From Methylotenera sp. (lineage in GTDB: Bacteria > Pseudomonadota > Gammaproteobacteria > Burkholderiales > Methylophilaceae), in NCBI GenBank assembly GCA_009693255.1, contig SHXQ01000002.1, positions 95,420 to 159,419 of the forward strand: a DNA stretch of 64,000 nucleotides, given 5' to 3'. Under the pieces are notes generated by a model that saw only the letters and a list, made by a program, of their open reading frames with translations, ran no database searches and had not been told where the DNA came from. Position 1 is the stretch's first letter; each line of letters begins with the position of its first letter. Of this stretch, positions 54,089 to 64,000 are shown one piece after another. Made by a program: the position numbers and the translations under genes.

Positions 54089-54384
54089 ATGCCTTATGTC
54101 TTTAAAAATGCGCAAGGGCGGATTACTGGCAGTGCATCGGAAAATATTGGTGCCGGTTGGGAGTTTGTTGAAGATGATACGCGTGAATATCTTGAATTTT
54201 TAGAAAGTGCGCTCACTGAAATTGCCCCATTTCGTGAAAGCGACATCCAATTAGGCGGATATTAGAAAGTCTCATTACCTTACTCATAGAGCGTGACATT
54301 ATTCGGTTTACTGACTTCCCGCCTGCCGCTCAAAAACGCTTGAACAGCAGACAAGTTTTACGCAAAAAAAACCCAAGTCTCTAA
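54089..54384 (+). pseudogene. Conserved small hypothetical protein with a frameshift
   Basis: MPYVFKNAQGRITGSASENIGAGWEFVEDD...FRESDIQLG | RILESLITLLIERDIIRFTDFPPAAQKRLNSRQVLRKKNPSL*. One extra base at about 54253-54257 rejoins the frames. Confidence 0.6.
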
Positions 54385-54567
54385 ACTGGTCGATGAGAAT
54401 CAAGATTCTATGCAATCTTTAACGACCCGTACAACCTATGGGACAACGACGACTATGATACCCCTGCGATAAACATCAATACCTACGCAGACAACCACTA
54501 ACAACAAAGAAAGGCAGTATCTAGTACGGAACAAACCACTACCATTAAGACAAATAGGGAGATAGAG

Positions 54568-54891
54568 ATGACTACCTACTCAAGCAATAAAGATGCAGGA
54601 CAATACGTAACAAACCGCGACCCGTTCAGAGGTTCAAATACATGGGGCGAATGGATAAAAGATTTATATGTAGTATATAGCTACGGCAGGCACTTTCCTC
54701 TATACGTCTGGGAAGATAATCTAGGTATGTGGTTCGGTAATGAGGATAAATACTCACGCTCTACTACACGACATCAAGGATACCTACGACCAACTACACC
54801 ATATATAAGTTACTACAACACAGAGGCACTACTAAAACTGGTATCTGCAGGTAGCGTAGCCGACTGGACTATTGAGAAAGCGAGGACATAA
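54568..54891 (+). CDS. Phage-like hypothetical protein
   Basis: 107 aa (YVVYSYGRHFPLYVWEDNLGMWFGNEDKYSRSTTRHQGYLRPTT) resembling short phage proteins from memory; GGGAGATAGAG ribosome-binding site. Confidence 0.5.
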   Translation: MTTYSSNKDAGQYVTNRDPFRGSNTWGEWIKDLYVVYSYGRHFPLYVWEDNLGMWFGNEDKYSRSTTRHQGYLRPTTPYISYYNTEALLKLVSAGSVADWTIEKART

Positions 54892-54917
54892 TGACTAGCT
54901 ACTTATTAACCATTCTT

Positions 54918-55535
54918 TTAATTGGGGATAGGTATGCTTTCTTTAAAAGACTGCCGCTTTAATAAAGAGACATGCAATCGCTCTAAATTCGGATATGTTG
55001 CCGCCAAATTCAGCACCGCACTAAAGCGTAAATTCACGTAGCCTAACATACAGCCCACAGCAATATCAGCCAGACTAAAAACACCATTTACGCACCATTT
55101 AGTTTTTCCTAAATCATCATTCAACGCCTGCAAGCCGCACATGACCTTATCCACTTGCTTAGCCACCAAAGCGGCATCTTGCGCTTGCGCTGGTTTGCGC
55201 TGCTCCAGCATAACGGCTACCGCAGCATCACAAACACCATCAGCAAGCGACTCCCAGCGGCGCACCTTAATTTTTGCACTTGGGTCTTGTGGTATTAAAT
55301 GTGCTAGTGGCGTGCGATTATCTAAATACTCCACAATCACACGTGAATCATACAAACTGTCGCCATCGGGCAAAATCAATACCGGCACTTTTCCCAATGG
55401 GTTATATTGCTTTACTGGGCAGGCTGGGTCGGCTAAAACCACTTCTTCAAGCAACATTTCAATGTGTTTTTCTGCTGCCATAATCCGCACCTTTCTGGCG
55501 TAAGGGCTGTTAATTGTGTATAAAAGTTTCATCAT
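54918..55535 (-). CDS. Glutathione S-transferase family protein
   Basis: LLYTINSPYARKVRIMAAEKHIEML; NPLGKVPVLILPDGDSLYDSRVIVEYLD. Confidence 0.93.
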   Translation of the reverse strand: MMKLLYTINSPYARKVRIMAAEKHIEMLLEEVVLADPACPVKQYNPLGKVPVLILPDGDSLYDSRVIVEYLDNRTPLAHLIPQDPSAKIKVRRWESLADGVCDAAVAVMLEQRKPAQAQDAALVAKQVDKVMCGLQALNDDLGKTKWCVNGVFSLADIAVGCMLGYVNLRFSAVLNLAATYPNLERLHVSLLKRQSFKESIPIPN

Positions 55536-55663
55536 ATTGGTTGGCGTAATTTTTCTAAGAATGTCAGGTTAATCGCATTATAATTCAAACATTGCTTGGT
55601 TTATCAAGGCAAGCTAGTTATCCTAATAATGTTTATTAAAAACAATATATAGTTAGCCATGCC

Positions 55664-56539
55664 ATGACGTTATTTGAACAACATCACCCATCACCGTCCA
55701 CCGCCTTTCATGAACTGGTTCGCAGGCAAGTGCAAGCCGCATTGGCTGAGGACGTTGGTTCCGGCGACCTAACAGCGCTACTGATTCCGCCATTACTCAA
55801 GGTCGGTGCTACCATACTCGCGCGTGAAACTGCTATTATTTGCGGCCTAGACTGGGTAAACGCCTGTTTTAAGCTGACTGATGCTAAGGTGGACATTGAT
55901 TGGCAGATCGCTGAAGGTGATCGCGTAGAAGCTAATCAAGTCTTGTGTGAAATTCACGGCTTAGCCCGTGCACTGCTCACTGCTGAGCGCTGTGCGCTAA
56001 ACTTCCTGCAAACACTGTCTGCCACCGCAACTGAAACACGCAAATATGTAGAGGCCATTGCTGGGACGCAGAGTCAAATTTTAGATACCCGCAAAACAAT
56101 TCCAAATTTAAGATTAGCGCAAAAATATGCGGTGACAGTAGGCGGCGGACACAATCAGCGTTTAGCTTTATATGACGGTATATTGATTAAAGAAAATCAT
56201 ATTGCCGCAGCCGGCAGTATTACTGCCGTTATGGCACAAGTACTTTCATTAAATACACACAAAAGCATACAGATTGAAGTTGAAAGTTTAATTCAGTTGC
56301 AAGAAGCGCTCAACGCAGGTGCTCACAGTATTTTGTTAGATAACTTTAGTCTTACACAGTTAAGTGCGGCTGTAAGTATCAATCAAAAGTCTGGCGGGCA
56401 CGCCATCTTAGAGGCCTCTGGCGGTATTAGCTTAGAAAACGTTAGAGGCATTGCGCTCACAGGGGTTGATCGCATTTCAATCGGCGCAATCACCAAGCAT
56501 GTCAAGGCGATTGATTTATCCATGCGTGTTAAGGCATAA
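55664..56539 (+). CDS. nadC: Nicotinate-nucleotide pyrophosphorylase (carboxylating)
   Basis: ALAEDVGSGDLTALLIPP; DTRKTIPNLRLAQKYAVTVGGGHNQRLALYDGILIKENH. Confidence 0.97.
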   Translation: MTLFEQHHPSPSTAFHELVRRQVQAALAEDVGSGDLTALLIPPLLKVGATILARETAIICGLDWVNACFKLTDAKVDIDWQIAEGDRVEANQVLCEIHGLARALLTAERCALNFLQTLSATATETRKYVEAIAGTQSQILDTRKTIPNLRLAQKYAVTVGGGHNQRLALYDGILIKENHIAAAGSITAVMAQVLSLNTHKSIQIEVESLIQLQEALNAGAHSILLDNFSLTQLSAAVSINQKSGGHAILEASGGISLENVRGIALTGVDRISIGAITKHVKAIDLSMRVKA

Positions 56540-56800
56540 ACCTACAAAATGCATGGGCTAAAATAAAGGAATGCGAATTTTAATTCTAAGGCCTTCTATA
56601 ATTTAATGCATGCAACACAGCAATTTTCAATCGGTTTTATTATCACAAATCAGCTTGTCACTCACTTATCATCCTTGACCAAATAGGCTCAAACCGTTAT
56701 GGTGTAGGGTTGGTATATAAACATAGCAAAAACTCACTAAATCTAATAAAAACAAGTGTTAATTTAGTGAAGAAGCACAACAATTAAAGTAAAAATAAGC

Positions 56801-58549
56801 ATGGAACAAAGTATGGAACAAGGCTCTAAAAAAATCACTGGCGCGGAAATTTTAACTCGCTGCTTGCATGAAGAAAAAGTTGAATTTGTATTCGGCTACC
56901 CAGGTGGCGCAGTGCTACACATTTACGACGCTATTTTTCATCAAGATAAATTTAAGCATATTTTAGTGCGTCATGAGCAAGCCGCCCTTCACGCGGCTGA
57001 TGCCTACGCGCGCTCCACAGGCAAAGTAGGCGTTGCGCTTGTCACGTCCGGTCCTGGCGCAACGAACGCGGTCACTGGTATCGCTACCGCCTATATGGAC
57101 TCTATTCCTATGGTGATTATTAGTGGCCAAGTGCCTACTTACGCCATTGGTGAAGATGCCTTTCAAGAGTGCGACACGGTTGGCATTACGCGCCCATGTG
57201 TAAAGCATAACTTTTTAGTTAAAGACGTCAAAGACATTGCCGCCACCATGAAAAAGGCATTTTATGTAGCCGCTAGTGGTCGTCCAGGTCCGGTATTGGT
57301 CGACATCCCTAAGGATATCACTGCGCATTTATGCCAATTTGATTATCCGGAAAGCGTTAATTTACGTTCATACAGCCCGGTCACTAAAGGTCATTTAGGG
57401 CAAATAAAGAAAGCCCTCAAACTGCTGGCTGAAGCGAAGCGGCCTATGGTCTATTCCGGCGGTGGCGTGGTGTTGGGCGAGGCTTCTGCGCATTTAATTA
57501 AACTCATTCAATCGTTAAATATTCCGATTACCAGCACATTGATGGGCTTGGGTGGCTTTCCTGCCTCGGATCAGAAGTTCTTAGGTATGCTAGGTATGCA
57601 CGGCACTTACGAGGCTAATATGGCTATGCAAGAGTGCGATGTACTGCTTGCCGTTGGCGCCCGTTTTGATGACCGCGTGATTGGTAATACTGCACACTTC
57701 TTATCAAATCCACGCACAATCATTCATATTGACATTGACCCCTCTTCAATCTCAAAACGGGTAAAAATTGATGTGCCTATTGTTGGCGACGTTAAATCTG
57801 TACTTGCCGACATGAATGAACTCATTGCCAGTGAAAAGCCTGCACAAAATACTAGCGCGCTAGCGGCTTGGTTTAAGCAAATTGAAGCATGGCGTAGCAA
57901 AAAATGTTTATCCTTTACGCAAAGTACAGAGTTTATTAAGCCACAATACGTCATTCAAAAATTACATGAAGTCACTAAGGGTGAAGCTTTCGTGACGTCT
58001 GACGTTGGTCAGCACCAAATGTGGGCCGCGCAATATTACAAGTTTAATGAACCTCGCCGCTGGATTAATTCTGGTGGCTTAGGCACCATGGGCGTTGGCT
58101 TGCCATATGCCATGGGCGTTCAGTTTGCGCACCCGAATGCACAAGTAGCCTGCGTCACCGGTGAGGGGAGTATTCAAATGAATATCCAAGAGCTTTCAAC
58201 TTGTGCGCAATACCATTTGCCGATTAAGGTCATTATGCTTAACAATCGCTACTTAGGCATGGTGCGTCAATGGCAAGAGTTTTTCTATGAGAATCGCTAT
58301 TCAGAGTCGTATATGGACAGCTTGCCCGACTTCGTTAAACTGGCCGAAGCTTATGGCCATGTGGGCATGCAAATCACCAAGCCTGGCGATGTTGAAGGCG
58401 CATTGAAAGAAGCTTTTGATATGAAATCACGCTTTGTATTTTTAGATTTCATTACCGATCAAAAAGAAAATGTGTTCCCGATGATTCCAGGTGGTAAGGG
58501 TTTGTCTGAAATGATATTGGCGAATGATATTGGCGCGGAGGATCTATAA
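56801..58549 (+). CDS. ilvB: Acetolactate synthase large subunit
   Basis: [38 protein letters not shown]; 582 aa; followed by ilvH and ilvC. Confidence 0.96.
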   Translation: MEQSMEQGSKKITGAEILTRCLHEEKVEFVFGYPGGAVLHIYDAIFHQDKFKHILVRHEQAALHAADAYARSTGKVGVALVTSGPGATNAVTGIATAYMDSIPMVIISGQVPTYAIGEDAFQECDTVGITRPCVKHNFLVKDVKDIAATMKKAFYVAASGRPGPVLVDIPKDITAHLCQFDYPESVNLRSYSPVTKGHLGQIKKALKLLAEAKRPMVYSGGGVVLGEASAHLIKLIQSLNIPITSTLMGLGGFPASDQKFLGMLGMHGTYEANMAMQECDVLLAVGARFDDRVIGNTAHFLSNPRTIIHIDIDPSSISKRVKIDVPIVGDVKSVLADMNELIASEKPAQNTSALAAWFKQIEAWRSKKCLSFTQSTEFIKPQYVIQKLHEVTKGEAFVTSDVGQHQMWAAQYYKFNEPRRWINSGGLGTMGVGLPYAMGVQFAHPNAQVACVTGEGSIQMNIQELSTCAQYHLPIKVIMLNNRYLGMVRQWQEFFYENRYSESYMDSLPDFVKLAEAYGHVGMQITKPGDVEGALKEAFDMKSRFVFLDFITDQKENVFPMIPGGKGLSEMILANDIGAEDL

Positions 58550-59056
58550 ATGACTACCCATAACCCACGTCATATTATTTCATTACTCATGGAAAATGAA
58601 TCTGGCGCCTTATCTCGCGTCGCCGGTTTATTCTCTGCGCGCGGCTACAATATTGAATCACTGACGGTTGCCGCGACTGAAGACCCCACATTATCACGCA
58701 TGACGATTGTGACCTCCGGTTCTGAGGCAGTAATCGAACAGATCATCAAACAGTTAAACAAACTGATTGACGTAGTCAAAGTGCTCGATTTAAACGATGG
58801 AAAATTTATTGAGCGCGAATTAATGCTCGTTAAAGTGAAAGCCACTACTGCGTTTAGAGAAGAAATGAAACGTATGTGCGATATATTCCGCGGCCGTATT
58901 ATCGATGTGGCCGACGGCAGTTTTACGATTGAGCTTACCGGCTCAGGTTACAAGTTAGACGCTTTTATAGAAAGTTTAGATAAAACAGCGATCTTAGAAA
59001 CAGTGCGCACAGGCGCATCTGGCATAGGTCGTGGCGACAGAATTCTGAAAGTTTAA
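58550..59056 (+). CDS. ilvH: Acetolactate synthase small subunit
   Basis: HIISLLMENESGALSRVAGLFSARGYNIESLTVAATEDPTLSRMT. Confidence 0.97.
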   Translation: MTTHNPRHIISLLMENESGALSRVAGLFSARGYNIESLTVAATEDPTLSRMTIVTSGSEAVIEQIIKQLNKLIDVVKVLDLNDGKFIERELMLVKVKATTAFREEMKRMCDIFRGRIIDVADGSFTIELTGSGYKLDAFIESLDKTAILETVRTGASGIGRGDRILKV

Positions 59057-59065
59057 TATACACAG

Positions 59066-60233
<1,168 letters not shown>

Positions 60234-60264
60234 TTTCTAGTCATTAGTCGATAGACGTTAGTTA

Positions 60265-60295
60265 GGGCGGGGCTAAACAGCATCCCGCCCTTTTT
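60265..60295 (+). terminator. Intrinsic terminator after ilvC
   Basis: GGGCGGGGCTAAACAGCATCCCGCCCTTTTT. Confidence 0.85.
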
Positions 60296-60306
60296 GTTAG
60301 GAAATC

Positions 60307-61170
60307 ATGATGAAATTAGCTGTTTTTTTACAATATATAATGCCCAAGCAAGCCATCACCGTGCTTGCAGGTAAGCTAGCCAAACGGCAAGGCGGCAACT
60401 TTACGACCGCCGTTATCCGCTGGTTTGTAAAGCGTTACAGCGTGAATATGGCAGAAGCTGCACAGTCTGATATCAGCACCTATAAAACCTTTAATGATTT
60501 TTTTACCCGCCCTTTGAAGCCAAATGCAAGGCCACTAGCGCAGGTTGAATTTATTTGCCCAGTAGATGGCGCAATTAGTCAATTTGGTAACATTGCAACT
60601 GATCAAATTTTTCAAGCCAAAGGGCACACTTACTCCACAAGCGCATTAGTTGGTGGCGATACTACCTTAGCCAAGCAATTTGAAAATGGTCACTTTGCTT
60701 GCCTGTACCTAAGTCCAAAGGACTACCACCGCATCCACATGCCTTGCGACGGCGCCTTACAACGCATGACTTATGTACCGGGCGCTTTATTTTCAGTAAA
60801 CCCGACCACCGCGCAAGGCGTGCCTGGGTTGTTTTCCCGTAACGAGCGCGTCGTTTGCGAATTTACTTCAGCCCAACACGGCCGCTTCATTATAGTGTTA
60901 GTCGGCGCCACCATCGTCGGCAGTATGGCAACGGTTTGGCACGATGCGGCCCAGGGCATTATTAACCCGCCACGCACCCATAAACCACGGCAATGGACCT
61001 ATGACAATAAAAATATTTCACTCAAACAAGGCGAAGAAATGGGCCGATTCTTACTCGGTTCGACCGTAGTGATGCTATTTGAGAAAGATACACTGCAATT
61101 TAATGCAGATTGGCAACCAGCCCGTGCAATCAAGCTTGGTGAGATGATGGGAATAAAAGCAAAAACCTAA
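60307..61170 (+). CDS. psd: Phosphatidylserine decarboxylase
   Basis: FFTRPLKPNARPLA, YHRIHMP, C-terminal LGST processing motif. Confidence 0.96.
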   Translation: MMKLAVFLQYIMPKQAITVLAGKLAKRQGGNFTTAVIRWFVKRYSVNMAEAAQSDISTYKTFNDFFTRPLKPNARPLAQVEFICPVDGAISQFGNIATDQIFQAKGHTYSTSALVGGDTTLAKQFENGHFACLYLSPKDYHRIHMPCDGALQRMTYVPGALFSVNPTTAQGVPGLFSRNERVVCEFTSAQHGRFIIVLVGATIVGSMATVWHDAAQGIINPPRTHKPRQWTYDNKNISLKQGEEMGRFLLGSTVVMLFEKDTLQFNADWQPARAIKLGEMMGIKAKT

Positions 61171-61174
61171 AGCG

Positions 61175-61217
61175 TATGGTAGGGGCGGTCACAGACCACG
61201 CCTACCATAGGCTTTTT
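61175..61217 (+). terminator. Terminator hairpin after psd
   Basis: TATGGTAGGGGCGGTC-ACA-GACCACGCCTACCATA then GGCTTTTT; 14/16 paired. Confidence 0.75.
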
Positions 61218-61252
61218 CATGAATATTTACTTAGACTGGCTCAGGAAATAAA

Positions 61253-61738
61253 CTACTTGATCACCTTATGGTGTAAATGTGGTGCCAACTCATTTAACGC
61301 AGACTCATATACGCCGCGCTTAAACGCAATCACATCTTCTAGCGGCACCCAGTAGTCACTCCAGCGCCAAGCATCAAACTCCGGATGTTCGCTAGTGCGC
61401 AGCGAAACATCGCTGTCACGCCCAACCATGCGCAGTAAATACCAAATTTGTTTTTGGCCTTTATAACTGCCGCGATACTCGCGCTTGACCCAAGTTGCGG
61501 GCACTTCATATCTAAGCCAATCTTTGGTGCGACCCAAAATTTGTACATGCTCAGGTTTCAAGCCAACTTCTTCCATCAACTCGCGATACATCGCCTGCTC
61601 TGGACTTTCGCCGTGGTTAATCCCACCCTGCGGAAACTGCCAAGCATGCTCACGGATACGCTTACCCCAAAAAACCTGATTATTGGCATTACAGATAATA
61701 ATGCCAACATTCGGGCGAAACCCGTCTCGATCTAACAT
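61253..61738 (-). CDS. rppH: RNA pyrophosphohydrolase
   Basis: [23 protein letters not shown]; Nudix box [23 protein letters not shown]. Confidence 0.96.
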   Translation of the reverse strand: MLDRDGFRPNVGIIICNANNQVFWGKRIREHAWQFPQGGINHGESPEQAMYRELMEEVGLKPEHVQILGRTKDWLRYEVPATWVKREYRGSYKGQKQIWYLLRMVGRDSDVSLRTSEHPEFDAWRWSDYWVPLEDVIAFKRGVYESALNELAPHLHHKVIK

Positions 61739-61857
61739 AACATTTTTACTGCCTTAATTATTTAATACGATTTTTTCATATTTTGAGTATTTTTGAAAGC
61801 AACCATTTGCGTATAATAGCTAATCCCATGAAAAAACAATCAATTCAATAGTTGAAA

Positions 61858-62823
61858 ATGCAGTTCTTTCTTATCATTTGGCTGGTTTTCACGATGAATG
61901 TGGTTGGCCACGCTAAAACTCAGGCTGAAACCAATCATTTTGCCTATATTACCAATCAGGGCGACGACACTGTTTCGGTGATTGATACCACGACCAATCA
62001 AGTGCTTAACACCATTAAAGTGGGTAAAGCGCCAGTTGGCGTTGCTATTTCTGCCAAACGACACCGCGCCTACATTTCTAACGTAGAAAGCCAAGAAATA
62101 TCCATCATCGATACGCAGCATAATAGCGTACTAGAAACCTTAAAAATTAACGGCTCACCTGTAGGACTAGCCTTATCGGTAGACGGCAAAACACTTTATG
62201 TCGCCGATTGGTTTGCTAATAAAGTGTTAGCCATTAATACCCAGCAAACCAATCAGCTACGCGAGATCAGTGTGGGTGATGCTCCTGCTGGTTTGGCTGT
62301 CAGCCCCAATAAGCGCTGGCTATATGTCGCCAATCGCGATAGTAACGACATTGCCGTCATCGACACCACAACACTCACCACTAAGCGGCGCATTAAAGTG
62401 GGCAAACATCCTTTTGGTCTTTTTGTGAGCGCCACTGGCAGATTATTAGTCAGCGTGAATGTAAAAGAAGATAGCGTCAGCATCATCAACACCAAAACCT
62501 ATGCACAGCGAAAAATAAAAGTGGGCTACCACCCCTATTGCGCCGCCATGACCTTAGATGAAAAAACACTGTACGTCAGCAATACCCAAGACGACAGCGT
62601 GTCAGTCATCGACATTGCCAGCGGCAATATAATCGCCAGCATTGCCGTTGGTAGTACACCTGAAGGCCTTAGCATCGACCACGCCAATCAACGCGCCTAT
62701 GTGGCCAATTGGGGTAGCAATAACGTCAGCGTCATCGATACCAGCACCCAGCAATTATTGACCACGATTAAAACTGGCGAAAAAAGCCGTGCCTTTGGGC
62801 AATTTATATTGCTAGGGCAATAG
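61858..62823 (+). CDS. YVTN/YncE-like beta-propeller protein (secreted)
   Basis: Signal peptide and seven or so repeats of the type AYVANWGSNNVSVIDTSTQQLLTTIKTG. Confidence 0.88.
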   Translation: MQFFLIIWLVFTMNVVGHAKTQAETNHFAYITNQGDDTVSVIDTTTNQVLNTIKVGKAPVGVAISAKRHRAYISNVESQEISIIDTQHNSVLETLKINGSPVGLALSVDGKTLYVADWFANKVLAINTQQTNQLREISVGDAPAGLAVSPNKRWLYVANRDSNDIAVIDTTTLTTKRRIKVGKHPFGLFVSATGRLLVSVNVKEDSVSIINTKTYAQRKIKVGYHPYCAAMTLDEKTLYVSNTQDDSVSVIDIASGNIIASIAVGSTPEGLSIDHANQRAYVANWGSNNVSVIDTSTQQLLTTIKTGEKSRAFGQFILLGQ

Positions 62824-62982
62824 CAACTCAAGTCTAGCGATATCCACGTCAACCTAGCCCTTGTCGCCTCGTTAACTCAAATACAATCCGCAGTATAGTT
62901 AACATTCTGAATGTTCTCATTTATAATGCTTTGTTGTTTCAACTAATTCCTCTCACCCTGAGAGCCATGGAGAAAGAAAAAA

Positions 62983-63534
62983 ATGAAAAAGATTTTAGCC
63001 TTATTGACACTTAGCCTAGGCATCAGCTTAGTGCCATTCAGTGCATCTGCACACGGCCCAGCACCACAAAAAGTTGAAAAAACCATCACCATTAAAGCTG
63101 CACCAGCCAAAGTTTGGACGATCGTTAAAGATTTCGGTGGCATTCACCAATGGCACTCAGGCGTTGCCAGTACTAAGCTAGAACAAAAGAAAGATGACAA
63201 TGGTAACCTTGCCACATACAGAACATTGACCTTTAAAGCGGGCGGTAGCGTTTATGAAAAACTCCGTAGCGCTGATGATGCGAGCATGAAAATAAAATAT
63301 GAGATTGTTTCTGGTACACTTCCGCTCACAGACTTCAACGCCAGCATGACGGTGACTCAAGGTGCAAATGCAAACGAATCTACCGTCACATGGGTAGGTC
63401 GCTTTTACCGCTTATACAAACTTAATCCACCAATTCCTGAAGGTCAAGATGACGCCACTGCGGTCAAAGCCATCACCGATGTTTTTGATGCTGGCTTAGC
63501 CAATTTACAAAAGGCAGCAGAAGCCGAAAAATAA
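62983..63534 (+). CDS. SRPBCC family protein, MxaD-like
   Basis: Signal peptide ..FSASAHGPAPQKVEKTITIKAAPAKVWTIVKDFGGIHQWHSGV; resembles MxaD from methanol-oxidation clusters. Confidence 0.82.
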   Translation: MKKILALLTLSLGISLVPFSASAHGPAPQKVEKTITIKAAPAKVWTIVKDFGGIHQWHSGVASTKLEQKKDDNGNLATYRTLTFKAGGSVYEKLRSADDASMKIKYEIVSGTLPLTDFNASMTVTQGANANESTVTWVGRFYRLYKLNPPIPEGQDDATAVKAITDVFDAGLANLQKAAEAEK

Positions 63535-63630
63535 GGCCTCGCCTGACAACTAGTCAGCTAATCTAACGGCAAGACTTGTGTCTAAGGATGGATAAAAGTG
63601 ACAATTTTTTTGCCAAGTTAATGCATGCCT

Positions 63631-63668
63631 AAACAAAAAAACGGAGCATTATGTTCCGCTTTTTTTCG
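63631..63668. terminator. Intrinsic terminator
   Basis: AAAAAAACGGAGCATTATGTTCCGCTTTTTTTC hairpin with U-tract. Confidence 0.7.
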
Positions 63669-63935
63669 TTTGCTTAGCCTGAGTGCCAATGGGTGCCGAT
63701 AAACTAGTGCTTATCAACGACTGGTGCAACAGCTACAGCAGGCGTTGCCCTAACTCCAGTGAATACTCCTACGTACCTACTGGTGCCGCTAATATGCTCT
63801 GGGCAAACACTGGAACGTCATGCGACACCACCAGAGGCTTTAAATCTGGTCAGGGTGACTGCCCATAGTTCCACTTAGTTGGCTTTTCAAACCCCTTCTA
63901 GCAAGGAGGTTTCTATTGGTAAAAACCGTAAAAAA

Positions 63936-63966
63936 AGCCCAGAACGTTAAATTTACTGGGCTTTTG
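63936..63966. terminator. Intrinsic terminator
   Basis: AAAAGCCCAGAACGTTAAATTTACTGGGCTTTT. Confidence 0.75.
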
Positions 63967-64000
63967 ATACCGATTAATGCATTGTGAAACACTAAAATGG

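Noticed and set aside
56540-56800. BCAA leader-peptide attenuator upstream of ilvB
   Set aside because: A short ORF (MHATQQFSIGFIITNQLVTHLSSLTK) exists but lacks a run of Ile/Leu/Val codons and a convincing terminator follows neither it nor the spacer.

Overview
The window is a mostly housekeeping segment of a betaproteobacterial methylotroph chromosome. The synteny and the PQQ genes suggest Methylophilaceae, but this is inferred from memory and no database was searched. The minus-strand half (about 1-37.5 kb) carries nuoAB, a yqjDEK-like trio, a Bcr/CflA efflux pump, pqqABCDE, aro/hisC/pheA/serC/gyrA, metZ-purF-cvpA-dedD-folC-accD-trpABF-truA, fimV, asd, leuBDC, cimA, yajQ, ppnP and rfbD. 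The plus-strand half carries a degraded polysaccharide-type locus (38-40.6 kb), ribE-ribB(X), yqgE-ruvX-pyrR-pyrB-pyrC', yggS-proC-yggT, nudJ-mnmA, nadC, ilvBHC-psd, and a YVTN propeller plus an MxaD-like gene. rng, maf, gst and rppH lie on the minus strand among these. No CRISPR array, rRNA, tRNA, transposase or clear novel multi-gene defence system was found. The strongest unlisted signals are: (1) a SAM-II-type riboswitch followed by an intrinsic terminator upstream of metZ; (2) the small pqqA gene, absent from the ORF track, with a terminator between it and pqqB; (3) a pilT-head/pilU-tail fusion left by a deletion that removed both ATPase cores; (4) a tandem duplication with 7-bp microhomology and hexanucleotide repeats in the polysaccharide locus; (5) a probable ATT start for folC with a 15-bp tandem repeat; (6) several decayed genes (dynamin-like, CbbY-like, AI-2E transporter, a small conserved ORF); and (7) probable loss of active-site residues in PyrC and in the RibA domain.
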